Positions 1 to 6,135 of a stretch of DNA of 8,077 nucleotides are shown one piece after another (positions within the stretch are counted from its first letter, which is position 1; every line of letters begins with the position of its first letter). Below the pieces are notes generated by a model. It had not been told where the DNA came from. It ran no database searches and saw only the letters and a list, made by a program, of their open reading frames with translations. Location: the NCBI GenBank assembly GCA_015904055.1, contig JABMDE010000043.1, positions 16,687-24,763 of the forward strand, read 5' to 3'. The DNA comes from Nitrospira sp. GTDB taxonomy: Bacteria > Nitrospirota > Nitrospiria > Nitrospirales > Nitrospiraceae. Both the position numbers and the translations under genes were made by a program.

Positions 1-35
1 GCTAATAACCACAACCGCCCCGCCACCTTCTTCAT
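1..35 (-). CDS. secD: Probable SecD, N-terminal fragment (runs off left edge)
   Basis: Only 11 codons are visible, starting with ATG at 35 and reading MKKVAGRLWLL. This is a short basic stretch entering a hydrophobic segment, as expected at the N-terminus of SecD, the membrane protein that works with SecF and YajC to assist Sec-dependent export. A purine-rich AAAGGGG lies about 11 bases upstream. The fragment starts 30 bases after the yajC stop on the same strand, and yajC-secD-secF is a very common gene order. The call therefore rests on gene order plus a plausible N-terminus; the fragment is too short for a sequence-based family assignment. Confidence 0.6.
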   Translation of the reverse strand, partial: MKKVAGRLWLL

Positions 36-65
36 GTCGTTTCCAACCCCTTTGTCGCGTTTGGA

Positions 66-404
66 TTACGCATCTTTGTCTTTGTCCTCGTCCTCTCCAC
101 GCACCCTCGCGATATTCTCGCGCTGCAGCTTAATCTTGGTATTGTCGGCGATTTGAAGCGTGACCGTCTCTTTCCCCAGATTGACGACCGTTCCCCAGAT
201 GCCGGACGTCGTCACAATCTTGTCGCCCTTCTTCAACGCATCCAATAACGCCTTCTGCTCTTTCTGCTTCTTCTGTTGGGGCCGAATCAGCAGAAAATAG
301 AATATGACGAAAATCAATATGAACGGCACAAACGTCAGCAGGCTGCTCGAACCTGAGCTGCCCCCGCCTGTCCCTTCAGCCCATGCAATAGAATCCATCA
401 ACAT
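66..404 (-). CDS. yajC: Preprotein translocase subunit YajC
   Basis: A 112-residue single-pass inner-membrane protein of the SecDF-YajC accessory complex of the Sec translocase. After a short Gly/Ser-rich N-terminus, one hydrophobic helix spans about residues 22-40 and is followed directly by the basic RPQQKKQKEQ stretch (41-50). The conserved YajC core GDKIVTTSGIWGTV is at 60-73, and the tail after about residue 103 is highly charged (EDEDKDKD). Length fits the family. I chose ATG at 404 because GAGGGG lies 9 bases upstream and the preceding in-frame sequence (up to an ATG at 506) is unlike YajC and runs through a palindromic repeat. An ATG two codons further in, at 398, is a less well-spaced alternative. 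It lies downstream of tgt and 30 bases before a probable secD, the classic tgt-yajC-secD order. Confidence 0.93.
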   Translation of the reverse strand: MLMDSIAWAEGTGGGSSGSSSLLTFVPFILIFVIFYFLLIRPQQKKQKEQKALLDALKKGDKIVTTSGIWGTVVNLGKETVTLQIADNTKIKLQRENIARVRGEDEDKDKDA

Positions 405-426
405 TGAACAGTTCCCCTCTTCATTA

Positions 427-493
427 GCAGGATGTTGAAAAAGTCCGCCAGCTCTGTTCTCGCGTCGCCGGACGGCCTTGTTGACCATCCTGC
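427..493. repeat. REP-like palindromic element in the tgt-yajC gap
   Basis: The arms GCAGGATG (427-434) and CATCCTGC (486-493) are perfect inverted repeats. They extend imperfectly inward (TTGAAAAAGTCC against GGCCTTGTTGAC), and a second inner pair GTCCG (443-447) / CGGAC (469-473) could close a hairpin. The motif around GTTGAAAAAGTCCGCCAGC resembles short dispersed repeats that I recall from Nitrospira genomes, often mis-called as small hypothetical genes; that is memory, not a search. On the minus strand it lies in the leader of yajC, ending about 22 bases before its start codon, so it could form structure in that transcript. Only one copy is in this window. Confidence 0.45.
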
Positions 494-566
494 GAGTATC
501 CGACATTCATCGCAGCACGTGACTCTTTTCAAAAGACTATAACCCCCATAGTTGCTCAGCAGTCTG

Positions 567-1742
567 TTACATATCTTGCGGCATCCGCCGCATCGTACCA
601 GATTCGCGATCGACCGAGGCCTTGACCTCGGGCGGTTCCTGCGCGTGGCTGCGATAAAATGCGTCTCGAAATTCCGGAAACGAGTCTTGTGCGATGGCGG
701 TCCGCAACCGGCGCATGAAGTCTGAAAAATACCAGAGATTGTGGATCGTATTCAGCCTCGAGGCCAGCATTTCTTTGACCGTATACAGATGATGCAGATA
801 GGCCCTCGAGTACCGGGCACAGACCGGACAGCCGCAGTCTGGGTCGATGGGCCGTTCATCCCGAACGTATTGCGCCTGTTTGATGACCACCCGCCCGCCT
901 GTCGTAAACAAGGACCCGGTTCGGCCATGCCGGGACGGCACGACACAGTCAAATAAATCGATGCCGCGAGACACGCCCTCGATCAGATCCTCCGGATGCC
1001 CGACGCCCATAAGGTATCGTGGTTTGTCCTCCGGCAATTCCGGCACCGTTGCATCCAGCATGGCATGCATCTCGGCCTTGCTTTCGCCCACGGACAAACC
1101 GCCGACTGCATACCCCTCAAATCCCAGCGCCGTCAAATCTCTCGCCGACTGCGCGCGGAGATCGGGATCCAACCCGCCCTGAACGATACCGAACAGCGCC
1201 TGGTCCGTTCTTCTCCGGCTCGCCTGACAACGCTCCGCCCACAGCTTGGTTCGGCGGACTCCATCCTGCACCGCCTCCCGGCTTGCAGGAAGCGCCACAC
1301 ATTGATCGAACGCCATAATAATATCGGCGCCCAGCGACTCTTCAATCTCGATGGCTGTTTCCGGTGTAATGAAATGGGTCGAGCCGTCGATGTGCGATTG
1401 AAAGGTCACGCCTTCATCGGTCACGGTGCACAACTTGGCCAGACTGAAAATCTGAAATCCCCCGCTGTCGGTCAGAATCGCCCCGGACCAACCGGTAAAC
1501 GAATGCAGCCCCCCCATTTCAGCAACGATTTTGTGGCCTGGCCGCAGATACAAATGATAGGCATTGTTCAGCATCAGGCGAAACCCGAGGCTATGCAGAT
1601 CGTCCGGCTCAAGCCCCTTCACCGGCCCCAGGGAACCCACCGGCATGAAGGCAGGCGTCTCGATTACGGCGCGGGCGGTCCGCAATTGGCCGAGCCTGGC
1701 GTTGGAGTGCCGATCGCGTTGTCGAAGCTGGAATTGCATCAT
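567..1742 (-). CDS. tgt: Queuine/preQ1 tRNA-guanine transglycosylase
   Basis: Cytosolic enzyme that exchanges guanine-34 for preQ1 in GU(N)-anticodon tRNAs (Asp, Asn, His, Tyr), a step of queuosine synthesis. Numbering from the second of two adjacent ATGs (1739), it is 390 residues, normal for the bacterial family. Visible landmarks are DSGGFQ at 91-96 with the catalytic-region Asp91, GIVQGG at 184-189, AVGGLSVGE at 211-219, and DLFDCVVPSRHGRTG at 261-275 with nucleophile Asp264. The zinc ligands Cys302, Cys304, Cys307 and His333 are also present. ATG at 1742 or 1739 is chosen because the family N-terminus (FQLRQRD...) begins there and a GAGAGCAGG stretch precedes it; the longer open frame reaching 1826 would run into argS and is unlike Tgt. 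The start lies 19 bases after the argS stop, suggesting co-transcription. Confidence 0.96.
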   Translation of the reverse strand: MMQFQLRQRDRHSNARLGQLRTARAVIETPAFMPVGSLGPVKGLEPDDLHSLGFRLMLNNAYHLYLRPGHKIVAEMGGLHSFTGWSGAILTDSGGFQIFSLAKLCTVTDEGVTFQSHIDGSTHFITPETAIEIEESLGADIIMAFDQCVALPASREAVQDGVRRTKLWAERCQASRRRTDQALFGIVQGGLDPDLRAQSARDLTALGFEGYAVGGLSVGESKAEMHAMLDATVPELPEDKPRYLMGVGHPEDLIEGVSRGIDLFDCVVPSRHGRTGSLFTTGGRVVIKQAQYVRDERPIDPDCGCPVCARYSRAYLHHLYTVKEMLASRLNTIHNLWYFSDFMRRLRTAIAQDSFPEFRDAFYRSHAQEPPEVKASVDRESGTMRRMPQDM

Positions 1743-1761
1743 CGCCTGCTCTCTGCTCTTC

Positions 1762-3486
1762 CTACATCTGCTCAGGGGCTGACATCCCAAGCACCGACAA
1801 ACCGTTTCGGATGACCTGCTGTACACTCCGCATCAGCACAAGCCGGGCCGCGGTCTTCTTGGGTGTCAGTTCTTCGACCGGTTCCGCTTCGCCTACTTCC
1901 TGTATGCCTGCCGGAGGCAGAATCCGGTGCTTGTTATAAAACGTATGCAACAGCGCCGCCAGTTGCTGCAAATAGTAGGTCATTCGGTGTGGCTCGAACG
2001 CCGACGCACTCATCTGAAGAATGTCCGGGTACGCAGAGAGTTTTCGGATCAGTCCCAATTCATCGGGATCGGTCAATACCGAAAGATCCGCGTCCGCCGC
2101 CGCAGGGCAATCAATCCCCCTGGTACCCGCGACACGCCAGAGACTTGAAATTCTGGCATGGGCATACTGCACGTAATACACCGGATTATCGGCAGACCGT
2201 TGCTTTGCCAGGTCCAGATCGAAATCCAGATGTGTCCGTGAATCACGCATCAGAAAAAAGAACTTCGCCGCATCTGCGCCGACTTCATCGATAACTTCCC
2301 CCATCGTAACGAACGATCCGGTCCGCTTCGACATCTTCACTTCGACGCCGGCCCGCAACAGCTTGACGAGTTGGACCAGCACCACATGCAGCCGCTCTTT
2401 CGGATGGCCGTACGCCTGCACCACCGCTTGCATGCGGGGAATATATCCATGATGATCCGCCCCCCAGACGTCGACAAGCAGATCGTACCCCCGCTGGAGC
2501 TTGTCTCGATGATAGGCAATATCCGACGCCAGATAGGTATATTCACCATCCTGTTTTTTGACGACACGATCCTTTTCATCCCCGAATGCCGAGGAACGGA
2601 ACCACCAGGCGCCTTCCTGTTCAAAAAGGAGTCCACGGGACTTCAATTCATCCAACACCTGTTCAACGGCCTTGGATTCAAGGAGGGACGCTTCGCTGAA
2701 CCAGGACTGAAACTCGATACCGAACGAGTTGAGATCTTCACGGATCTGCGCCAACATTTCCCGGTAGGCGAACAGGCGGCATTGCTCTTCGAGCTCAGAT
2801 GGAGCCAGATCTTTCGCCGTATCGCCAAGCTGCTGCTTGATCCGTTCGGCCACGGCTGTAATGTAGACACCGTGATAGCCGTCTTCGGGAAATTCGACCG
2901 ACTGCCCCGACAATTCCCGGTAGCGCGCATAGACCGACGCGCCCAGAAGCTTCATCTGCCGGCCCGCATCGTTGACGTAATACTCACCGGCGACCTCGTA
3001 ACCCACCGCGTCTAATAAACGGGCCACCGCCTGCCCGACCGCTGCGCCACGGCCATGCCCGACATGCAGCGGACCGGTCGGATTCGCGCTCACATATTCG
3101 ACAAGGACCCGACGGCCACGGCCAATATCCGCCTTGCCGTACGCCGCGCCTTGCGACTCAATTTCCTTCAGAACTTCCTGCCACAATGCGGGCTTCACGG
3201 TGAGATTCAAAAATCCTGGCCGGACGATCTCCACACGTTCAAAGAGCTGTTCTCTGCGAGGAAGATTCTCGACGATGATCTGCGCGATATCGTGGGGCGC
3301 CCGCTGTTCGGAAGAAGCCAGCGACATTGCAACCGTCGATGCTAAATCACCCCATTCAGGCCGCTTGGGTGCATCCAACGTGAGAGTCGGCCAGGCTTCC
3401 GTCTTCAGCTGCCCCTTTTTCTTGGCCCCATCGAGGGCTCCAAGCAAGGCTGTTGCGACCATCTCTTGGACCACGCCTTGAGACAC
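1762..3486 (-). CDS. argS: Arginyl-tRNA synthetase (class I)
   Basis: Charges tRNA-Arg with arginine in the cytosol. At 574 residues it has the full class I ArgRS layout. The N-terminal additional domain covers about 1-110. The Rossmann catalytic core carries SANPTGPLHVGHGRGA (133-148), in which HVGH (141-144) is the HIGH signature. The KMSKS equivalent is KMSKR (384-388), followed by TGSFVTMGEVIDEVGADAAKF in two parts of the core. The C-terminal DALR anticodon-binding domain runs from about 437 and ends in the typical GMSAPEQM. The start is GTG at 3486, supported by TAGGAGA six bases upstream. That ribosome binding site overlaps the stop codon of the preceding glycosyltransferase gene, so translation is probably coupled. 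The first 20 codons also occur as a detached stub at 6067-6125. Confidence 0.97.
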   Translation of the reverse strand: MSQGVVQEMVATALLGALDGAKKKGQLKTEAWPTLTLDAPKRPEWGDLASTVAMSLASSEQRAPHDIAQIIVENLPRREQLFERVEIVRPGFLNLTVKPALWQEVLKEIESQGAAYGKADIGRGRRVLVEYVSANPTGPLHVGHGRGAAVGQAVARLLDAVGYEVAGEYYVNDAGRQMKLLGASVYARYRELSGQSVEFPEDGYHGVYITAVAERIKQQLGDTAKDLAPSELEEQCRLFAYREMLAQIREDLNSFGIEFQSWFSEASLLESKAVEQVLDELKSRGLLFEQEGAWWFRSSAFGDEKDRVVKKQDGEYTYLASDIAYHRDKLQRGYDLLVDVWGADHHGYIPRMQAVVQAYGHPKERLHVVLVQLVKLLRAGVEVKMSKRTGSFVTMGEVIDEVGADAAKFFFLMRDSRTHLDFDLDLAKQRSADNPVYYVQYAHARISSLWRVAGTRGIDCPAAADADLSVLTDPDELGLIRKLSAYPDILQMSASAFEPHRMTYYLQQLAALLHTFYNKHRILPPAGIQEVGEAEPVEELTPKKTAARLVLMRSVQQVIRNGLSVLGMSAPEQM

Positions 3487-3492
3487 GGAAAA

Positions 3493-3499
3493 TCTCCTA
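3493..3499 (-). promoter_or_regulatory. argS ribosome binding site overlapping the GT9 stop codon
   Basis: On the minus strand TAGGAGA lies six bases before the GTG start of argS. Its first three bases are the TAG stop of the glycosyltransferase gene. The site fixes the non-ATG start and suggests termination-reinitiation coupling. An identical site precedes the argS stub in unit B (6132-6138). Confidence 0.75.
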
Positions 3500-4579
3500 A
3501 GTCGTTACCAATGAAAGAGAAAATGAACGGGGTACTGTAGCACACGAGTCCGGCTGAGACAAGGCGTATTGCGAAGGATTTCGAGGGGTTGTGTCTATCG
3601 GTCTTACGATCTTCCTGCCGGCTGCAACGATCTCTTCGGCTGGTATCGCAAAACACGGCTTCTCCAAACAGGCTGCGACACGTTCCCAGGATGGGCAGGT
3701 ACAGAATGCTCCCCGCAACACCGTCACATGGAAACCTCTCGGCGCCCATCGTTCCGGGTCCGTCGGACCGAACAATGCAATGGTTGGAACAGCGAGCAAC
3801 GCAGCCACGTGAGTCATCCCTGAATCATTCCCGATGTAGAGAACGGATCGTGCCAGGAGGCACGCAACAATCGAAAGATCACCTCCTGCAATCAGCGGTA
3901 CAGTGGGAACCAGGTTGGATAGACTGGCTACGGATTCTCGGTCAGCCGGCCCTTCCAGAATGAGCGGGCACATATCCTCACGTTGGAATTGCGCTATCGC
4001 CATGGCCAGGACTTCTGGATGAACACATTTCCGTCGGCTTCCGCTACCGGGATGTATCAGGACGATGGGCCGGTCGAATGAAATCCCCATACGTCCAAGC
4101 TGGACCTGTCCTCGCTCCACAAGATCGGAGGGAATCTGTATCCGCCTATCGAGAGAGCCATCCCCTACAGTCTCACCGATCGTTTCCAGAAAACGATCGC
4201 CTTGATGCACCGCCTGTAATTCAGGGCTAAAGGGTGATTGAATGATCCTCTCCCGAACCCCGCAGCCTTGCAGCACGGTCTCGAGAGTTCCCCCTTCGTC
4301 AGTGGTCCACGCGACGGCACAATCACACTCGTTGAGCCAGCGGCCAAGTTCAGTTGAAGCAGAAACCGAGCCGGCAAAGAGGTCTGTGCAGGCGGCACCT
4401 TGTACCGGCATCCAGCTATCGACTATCCGGCACTCCAGCAGGAAGCGGCCAATCGGTTCGTTGGAGATGAGAAGACTACGATGCTGTGGAAATCGCGCCA
4501 GAATACGCCTCATCGCCGGGACTGCCAGCACAACATCTCCGAGAGCGCCAGGGTGGAGAATGACGATCGTGCGTGCCAT
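3497..4579 (-). CDS. Glycosyltransferase family 9 (heptosyltransferase-like), unit A copy
   Basis: A 360-residue GT-B fold protein of the ADP-heptose:LPS heptosyltransferase family (GT9), which transfers sugars from nucleotide donors during cell-surface polysaccharide assembly at the cytoplasmic face of the membrane; donor and acceptor cannot be told from sequence. Landmarks are the N-terminal ILHPGALGDVVLAVPAMRR (7-25), HPGSGSRRK (176-184) opening the donor-binding domain, GNDSGMTHVAALLAVPT (250-266) and FGPTDPERWAPRG (270-282). A Cys-rich stretch follows (CTCPSWERVAACLEKPC, 293-309), then a poorly conserved tail. I chose ATG at 4579 because the family motif begins a few residues later and mobA stops four bases upstream; an in-frame ATG at 4636 would overlap mobA. 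No strong ribosome binding site is seen, consistent with coupling to mobA. The stop overlaps the argS ribosome binding site. Confidence 0.9.
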   Translation of the reverse strand: MARTIVILHPGALGDVVLAVPAMRRILARFPQHRSLLISNEPIGRFLLECRIVDSWMPVQGAACTDLFAGSVSASTELGRWLNECDCAVAWTTDEGGTLETVLQGCGVRERIIQSPFSPELQAVHQGDRFLETIGETVGDGSLDRRIQIPSDLVERGQVQLGRMGISFDRPIVLIHPGSGSRRKCVHPEVLAMAIAQFQREDMCPLILEGPADRESVASLSNLVPTVPLIAGGDLSIVACLLARSVLYIGNDSGMTHVAALLAVPTIALFGPTDPERWAPRGFHVTVLRGAFCTCPSWERVAACLEKPCFAIPAEEIVAAGRKIVRPIDTTPRNPSQYALSQPDSCATVPRSFSLSLVTT

Positions 4580-4583
4580 GTGT

Positions 4584-5229
4584 TTATGCAGATGACGCGG
4601 GATCCGTTCCATGCGCATGCCGTATGCGCGCAGCATCCAGATCCGACGGCGTGTTCACATTCATAAACGACAGCCCATCGTGGTCGATCTCCCCTAATTC
4701 GCTTTCGACCACAAGCCGGGTGTGAAGCGACGGGTGTGTGGCAAGATACTGGATCTTCAACCGACGGGCATGCAGCATGTCCTCAATCACAGGAAGACAG
4801 CGCCGGCTATAGAGCGCATGCGTCGGTTGCAGTCCTTGTTCCAATCGAACCATGACGATATCCGTTTTGTCTTTGAAAGAAACCACATGGCGTACCAACG
4901 CGGGATTGAGAAACGGCATGTCACAGATTGAGAAACGGCATGTCACAGGCAACGACAAAGACATACTCTGTGTGTGCTTGTTTGAGTCCCGTATAGAGCC
5001 CGCCGAGACTTCCACAATCCGCCACCAGGTCACGGACCACCGGAACCTCCGCCTCCAACGGCGGGCTGTCTTGCGCGATCACGACACAGACCGTTTGAAA
5101 AATGGATCGGAGTACGGCAAGAGTCCGCTCAAACAGAGTGTGCTCCCCGACAAGGAGAAATCGTTTATCTTCGCCCATGCGTGTACTCTTACCGCCGGCG
5201 AGAAGAATCCCTGTCACATCGCCAATCAT
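4584..5229 (-). pseudogene. mobA: mobA, unit A copy, frameshifted by a 22-bp duplication
   Basis: This is the counterpart of the intact mobA of unit B (molybdenum cofactor guanylyltransferase). From ATG at 5229 the frame reads correctly through LLAGGKSTRMGEDK and GSLGGLYTGL to CDMPFLN. It then meets a stop at 4921-4923, because a 22-bp direct duplication at 4905-4948 shifts the frame by one. The product would have 102 of about 207 residues and would lack the C-terminal half with QPTHALYSR and NVNTP. The remaining codons are open in another frame down to the stop at 4584-4586. With the extra 22 bp removed it would encode a normal-length protein, about 87% identical to unit B. Loss is tolerable if unit B supplies MobA. 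The repeat could also be an assembly artefact. Confidence 0.85.
4905..4948. repeat. Exact 22-bp tandem duplication inside mobA (unit A)
   Basis: Positions 4905-4926 and 4927-4948 are identical 22-mers, each beginning ATTGAGAAACGGCATG. The corresponding place in unit B (around 7545-7566) has the sequence once. Because 22 is not a multiple of three, the duplication shifts the reading frame right after the MPFLN codons. It accounts for the whole length difference between the two large units. Confidence 0.97.
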
Positions 5230-5255
5230 GGTCTCATCGACAACGCGCCTCTTTT

Positions 5256-5290
5256 AAAAAGAAAGAGGGGGTGAGTTTCCCCACCCCCTC
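5256..5290 (-). terminator. Intrinsic terminator after nxrC, unit A
   Basis: Read on the minus strand, a perfect 9-bp G/C-rich stem GAGGGGGTG / CACCCCCTC (5282-5290 and 5265-5273) with an 8-base loop GGGAAACT is followed at once by TTTCTTTTT. It lies about 33 bases after the nxrC stop and about 26 bases before mobA, so it should end nxrC transcripts or let only part of them continue into mobA. The plus strand has no T-run after the stem, so it works in one direction only. Confidence 0.9.
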
Positions 5291-5322
5291 CCTCTGCTTG
5301 TCCACTCGTCGTCTCGTTCGGA

Positions 5323-6066
5323 TTAGAGCGTCTTGCCCTTCTTCCTGTTGGCGCGGCGGGTCAAAATCCACCCTTCCAACAGTACAACACCGAACGCAAT
5401 TACGACCGGATAGATGTACGTTTCTTGTGGAATCGGAGGATTCATGAACGTGTAATAGAAGGCCGACACGGCCATCTTCCGTCCTGCATCGCCGTTATGA
5501 CCGTCCCATGCAAAGAACACGGTGGGGATGTATTGTCCAACTTCAAAGAAGGTATCTTCATCGTAATCCTGATCCTTCTTATTGCCCACCGGACGCTGAA
5601 TCATCACGTACCAACGGCCGTTCTTCCATTCACCTTTGAGGACTTTCAGATTCTCCTCATAGGTATCGCGCTCGACAAAGTCTTTATCCCATCCGGTTCC
5701 CAGGAAAGCCCGGACCGACCCATCGGCTTCCCACTTCACAATATCGACAGGGAACTGCTCGTTGGTGCCGAACAGGTAGCGCGGCTTGATCGGAGAAGGC
5801 AGCTCTTTCCACTTCACTGCCGTTTCGATGGCGATGGCATCGTTATAGACCGTGTACTTATTCTGATTCGACGCAATGGACCCCTCTTCACCGGTCTTCG
5901 GGTCCTGCTCCTTGATATCGATATTGACCTGTGTCGGCGCCCACGGAAGCTTCCCTTCCGCAACGCTCTTCGTTCTGTCGTCCCACTCCACGAGATACAC
6001 AATATGTTTATCGTTGTAGAGCGAGCGAACCCAAATGTCGTCGATCCGATTGACGAAGTTTCTGGG
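5323..6066 (-). pseudogene. nxrC: NxrC-like heme b subunit, 5'-truncated copy (unit A)
   Basis: C-terminal part of an EB_dh-type (ethylbenzene dehydrogenase gamma-like) protein that I recognise as the Nitrospira NxrC type. These subunits bind heme b and carry electrons from the molybdoenzyme nitrite oxidoreductase. The native frame is visible from FVNRIDDIWVRSLYND (just below 6060) through YLVEWDDRTKS, AFLGTGWDKDFVERDTY, PTVFFAWDGHNGDAGRKM and FYYTFMNPP. It ends in a single C-terminal membrane helix (about YPVVIAFGVVLLEGWIL) and a basic tail. The GRKM Lys or Met are candidate heme ligands by family analogy only. The signal peptide and N-terminal part are missing, because the sequence switches at 6066/6067 to argS. 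The first in-frame start is GTG at 6000 (225 residues), which has no ribosome binding site, so a functional exported product is unlikely. Confidence 0.8.
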
Positions 6067-6125
6067 CCATCGAGGGCTCCAAGCAAGGCTGTTGCGACCA
6101 TCTCTTGGACCACGCCTTGAGACAC
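6067..6125 (-). pseudogene. argS: argS 5' stub at the duplication junction
   Basis: The GTG start, the TAGGAGA ribosome binding site and the first 19-20 codons (MSQGVVQEMVATALLGALDG) match the complete argS at 3428-3486 without a difference. At 6066/6067 the sequence changes to nxrC in a different frame. If translated, the frame would continue to 5814 as a 103-residue chimera whose last roughly 83 residues are out-of-frame nxrC, so it has no catalytic part. It is a by-product of the duplication breakpoint. The intact start signals mean it could still be translated after the unit B glycosyltransferase gene. Confidence 0.92.
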
Positions 6126-6135
6126 GGAAAATCTC

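Larger units (their letters stand above)
3428..6066. repeat. Tandem duplication, unit A (2639 bp)
   Basis: Direct repeat of the segment that starts again at 6067. Unit A contains the first 20 codons of the complete argS, a GT9 gene, a frameshifted mobA, an intrinsic terminator and a 5'-truncated nxrC. The offset to unit B is 2639 between 3428 and the mobA 3' half, and 2617 from the mobA 5' half to the window end. The single net length difference is the 22-bp insertion in mobA of unit A. Hand comparison gives roughly 90-94% nucleotide identity in sampled stretches. Confidence 0.95.

Noticed and set aside
405..506. In-frame ATG at 506 as the yajC start
   Set aside because: The extension translates a palindromic repeat and is unlike YajC, whereas ATG at 404 has a well-spaced GAGGGG.
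996..1814. Long plus-strand open frame of 272 codons opposite tgt
   Set aside because: It is antisense to a clearly conserved tgt, has no recognisable domain, and is explained by codon bias of the real gene on the opposite strand.
2371..3015. Plus-strand open frame of 214 codons opposite argS
   Set aside because: It is fully antisense to ArgS residues with conserved motifs and has no family features; a shadow frame.
4580..4636. Upstream ATG (4636; 7275 in unit B) as the GT9 start
   Set aside because: The added 19 residues are basic, diverge between units and overlap mobA; the GT9 N-terminal motif fits a start at 4579 / 7218.
6060..6075. Insertion sequence or integrase-mediated event at the junction
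   Set aside because: No transposase or integrase gene, terminal inverted repeats or target-site duplication are visible within the window.
5425..6120. Plus-strand open frame of 231 codons across nxrC and the junction
   Set aside because: Antisense to nxrC and the argS stub. Its end simply repeats the antisense argS reading also seen near 3420-3480, so it is not a gene.
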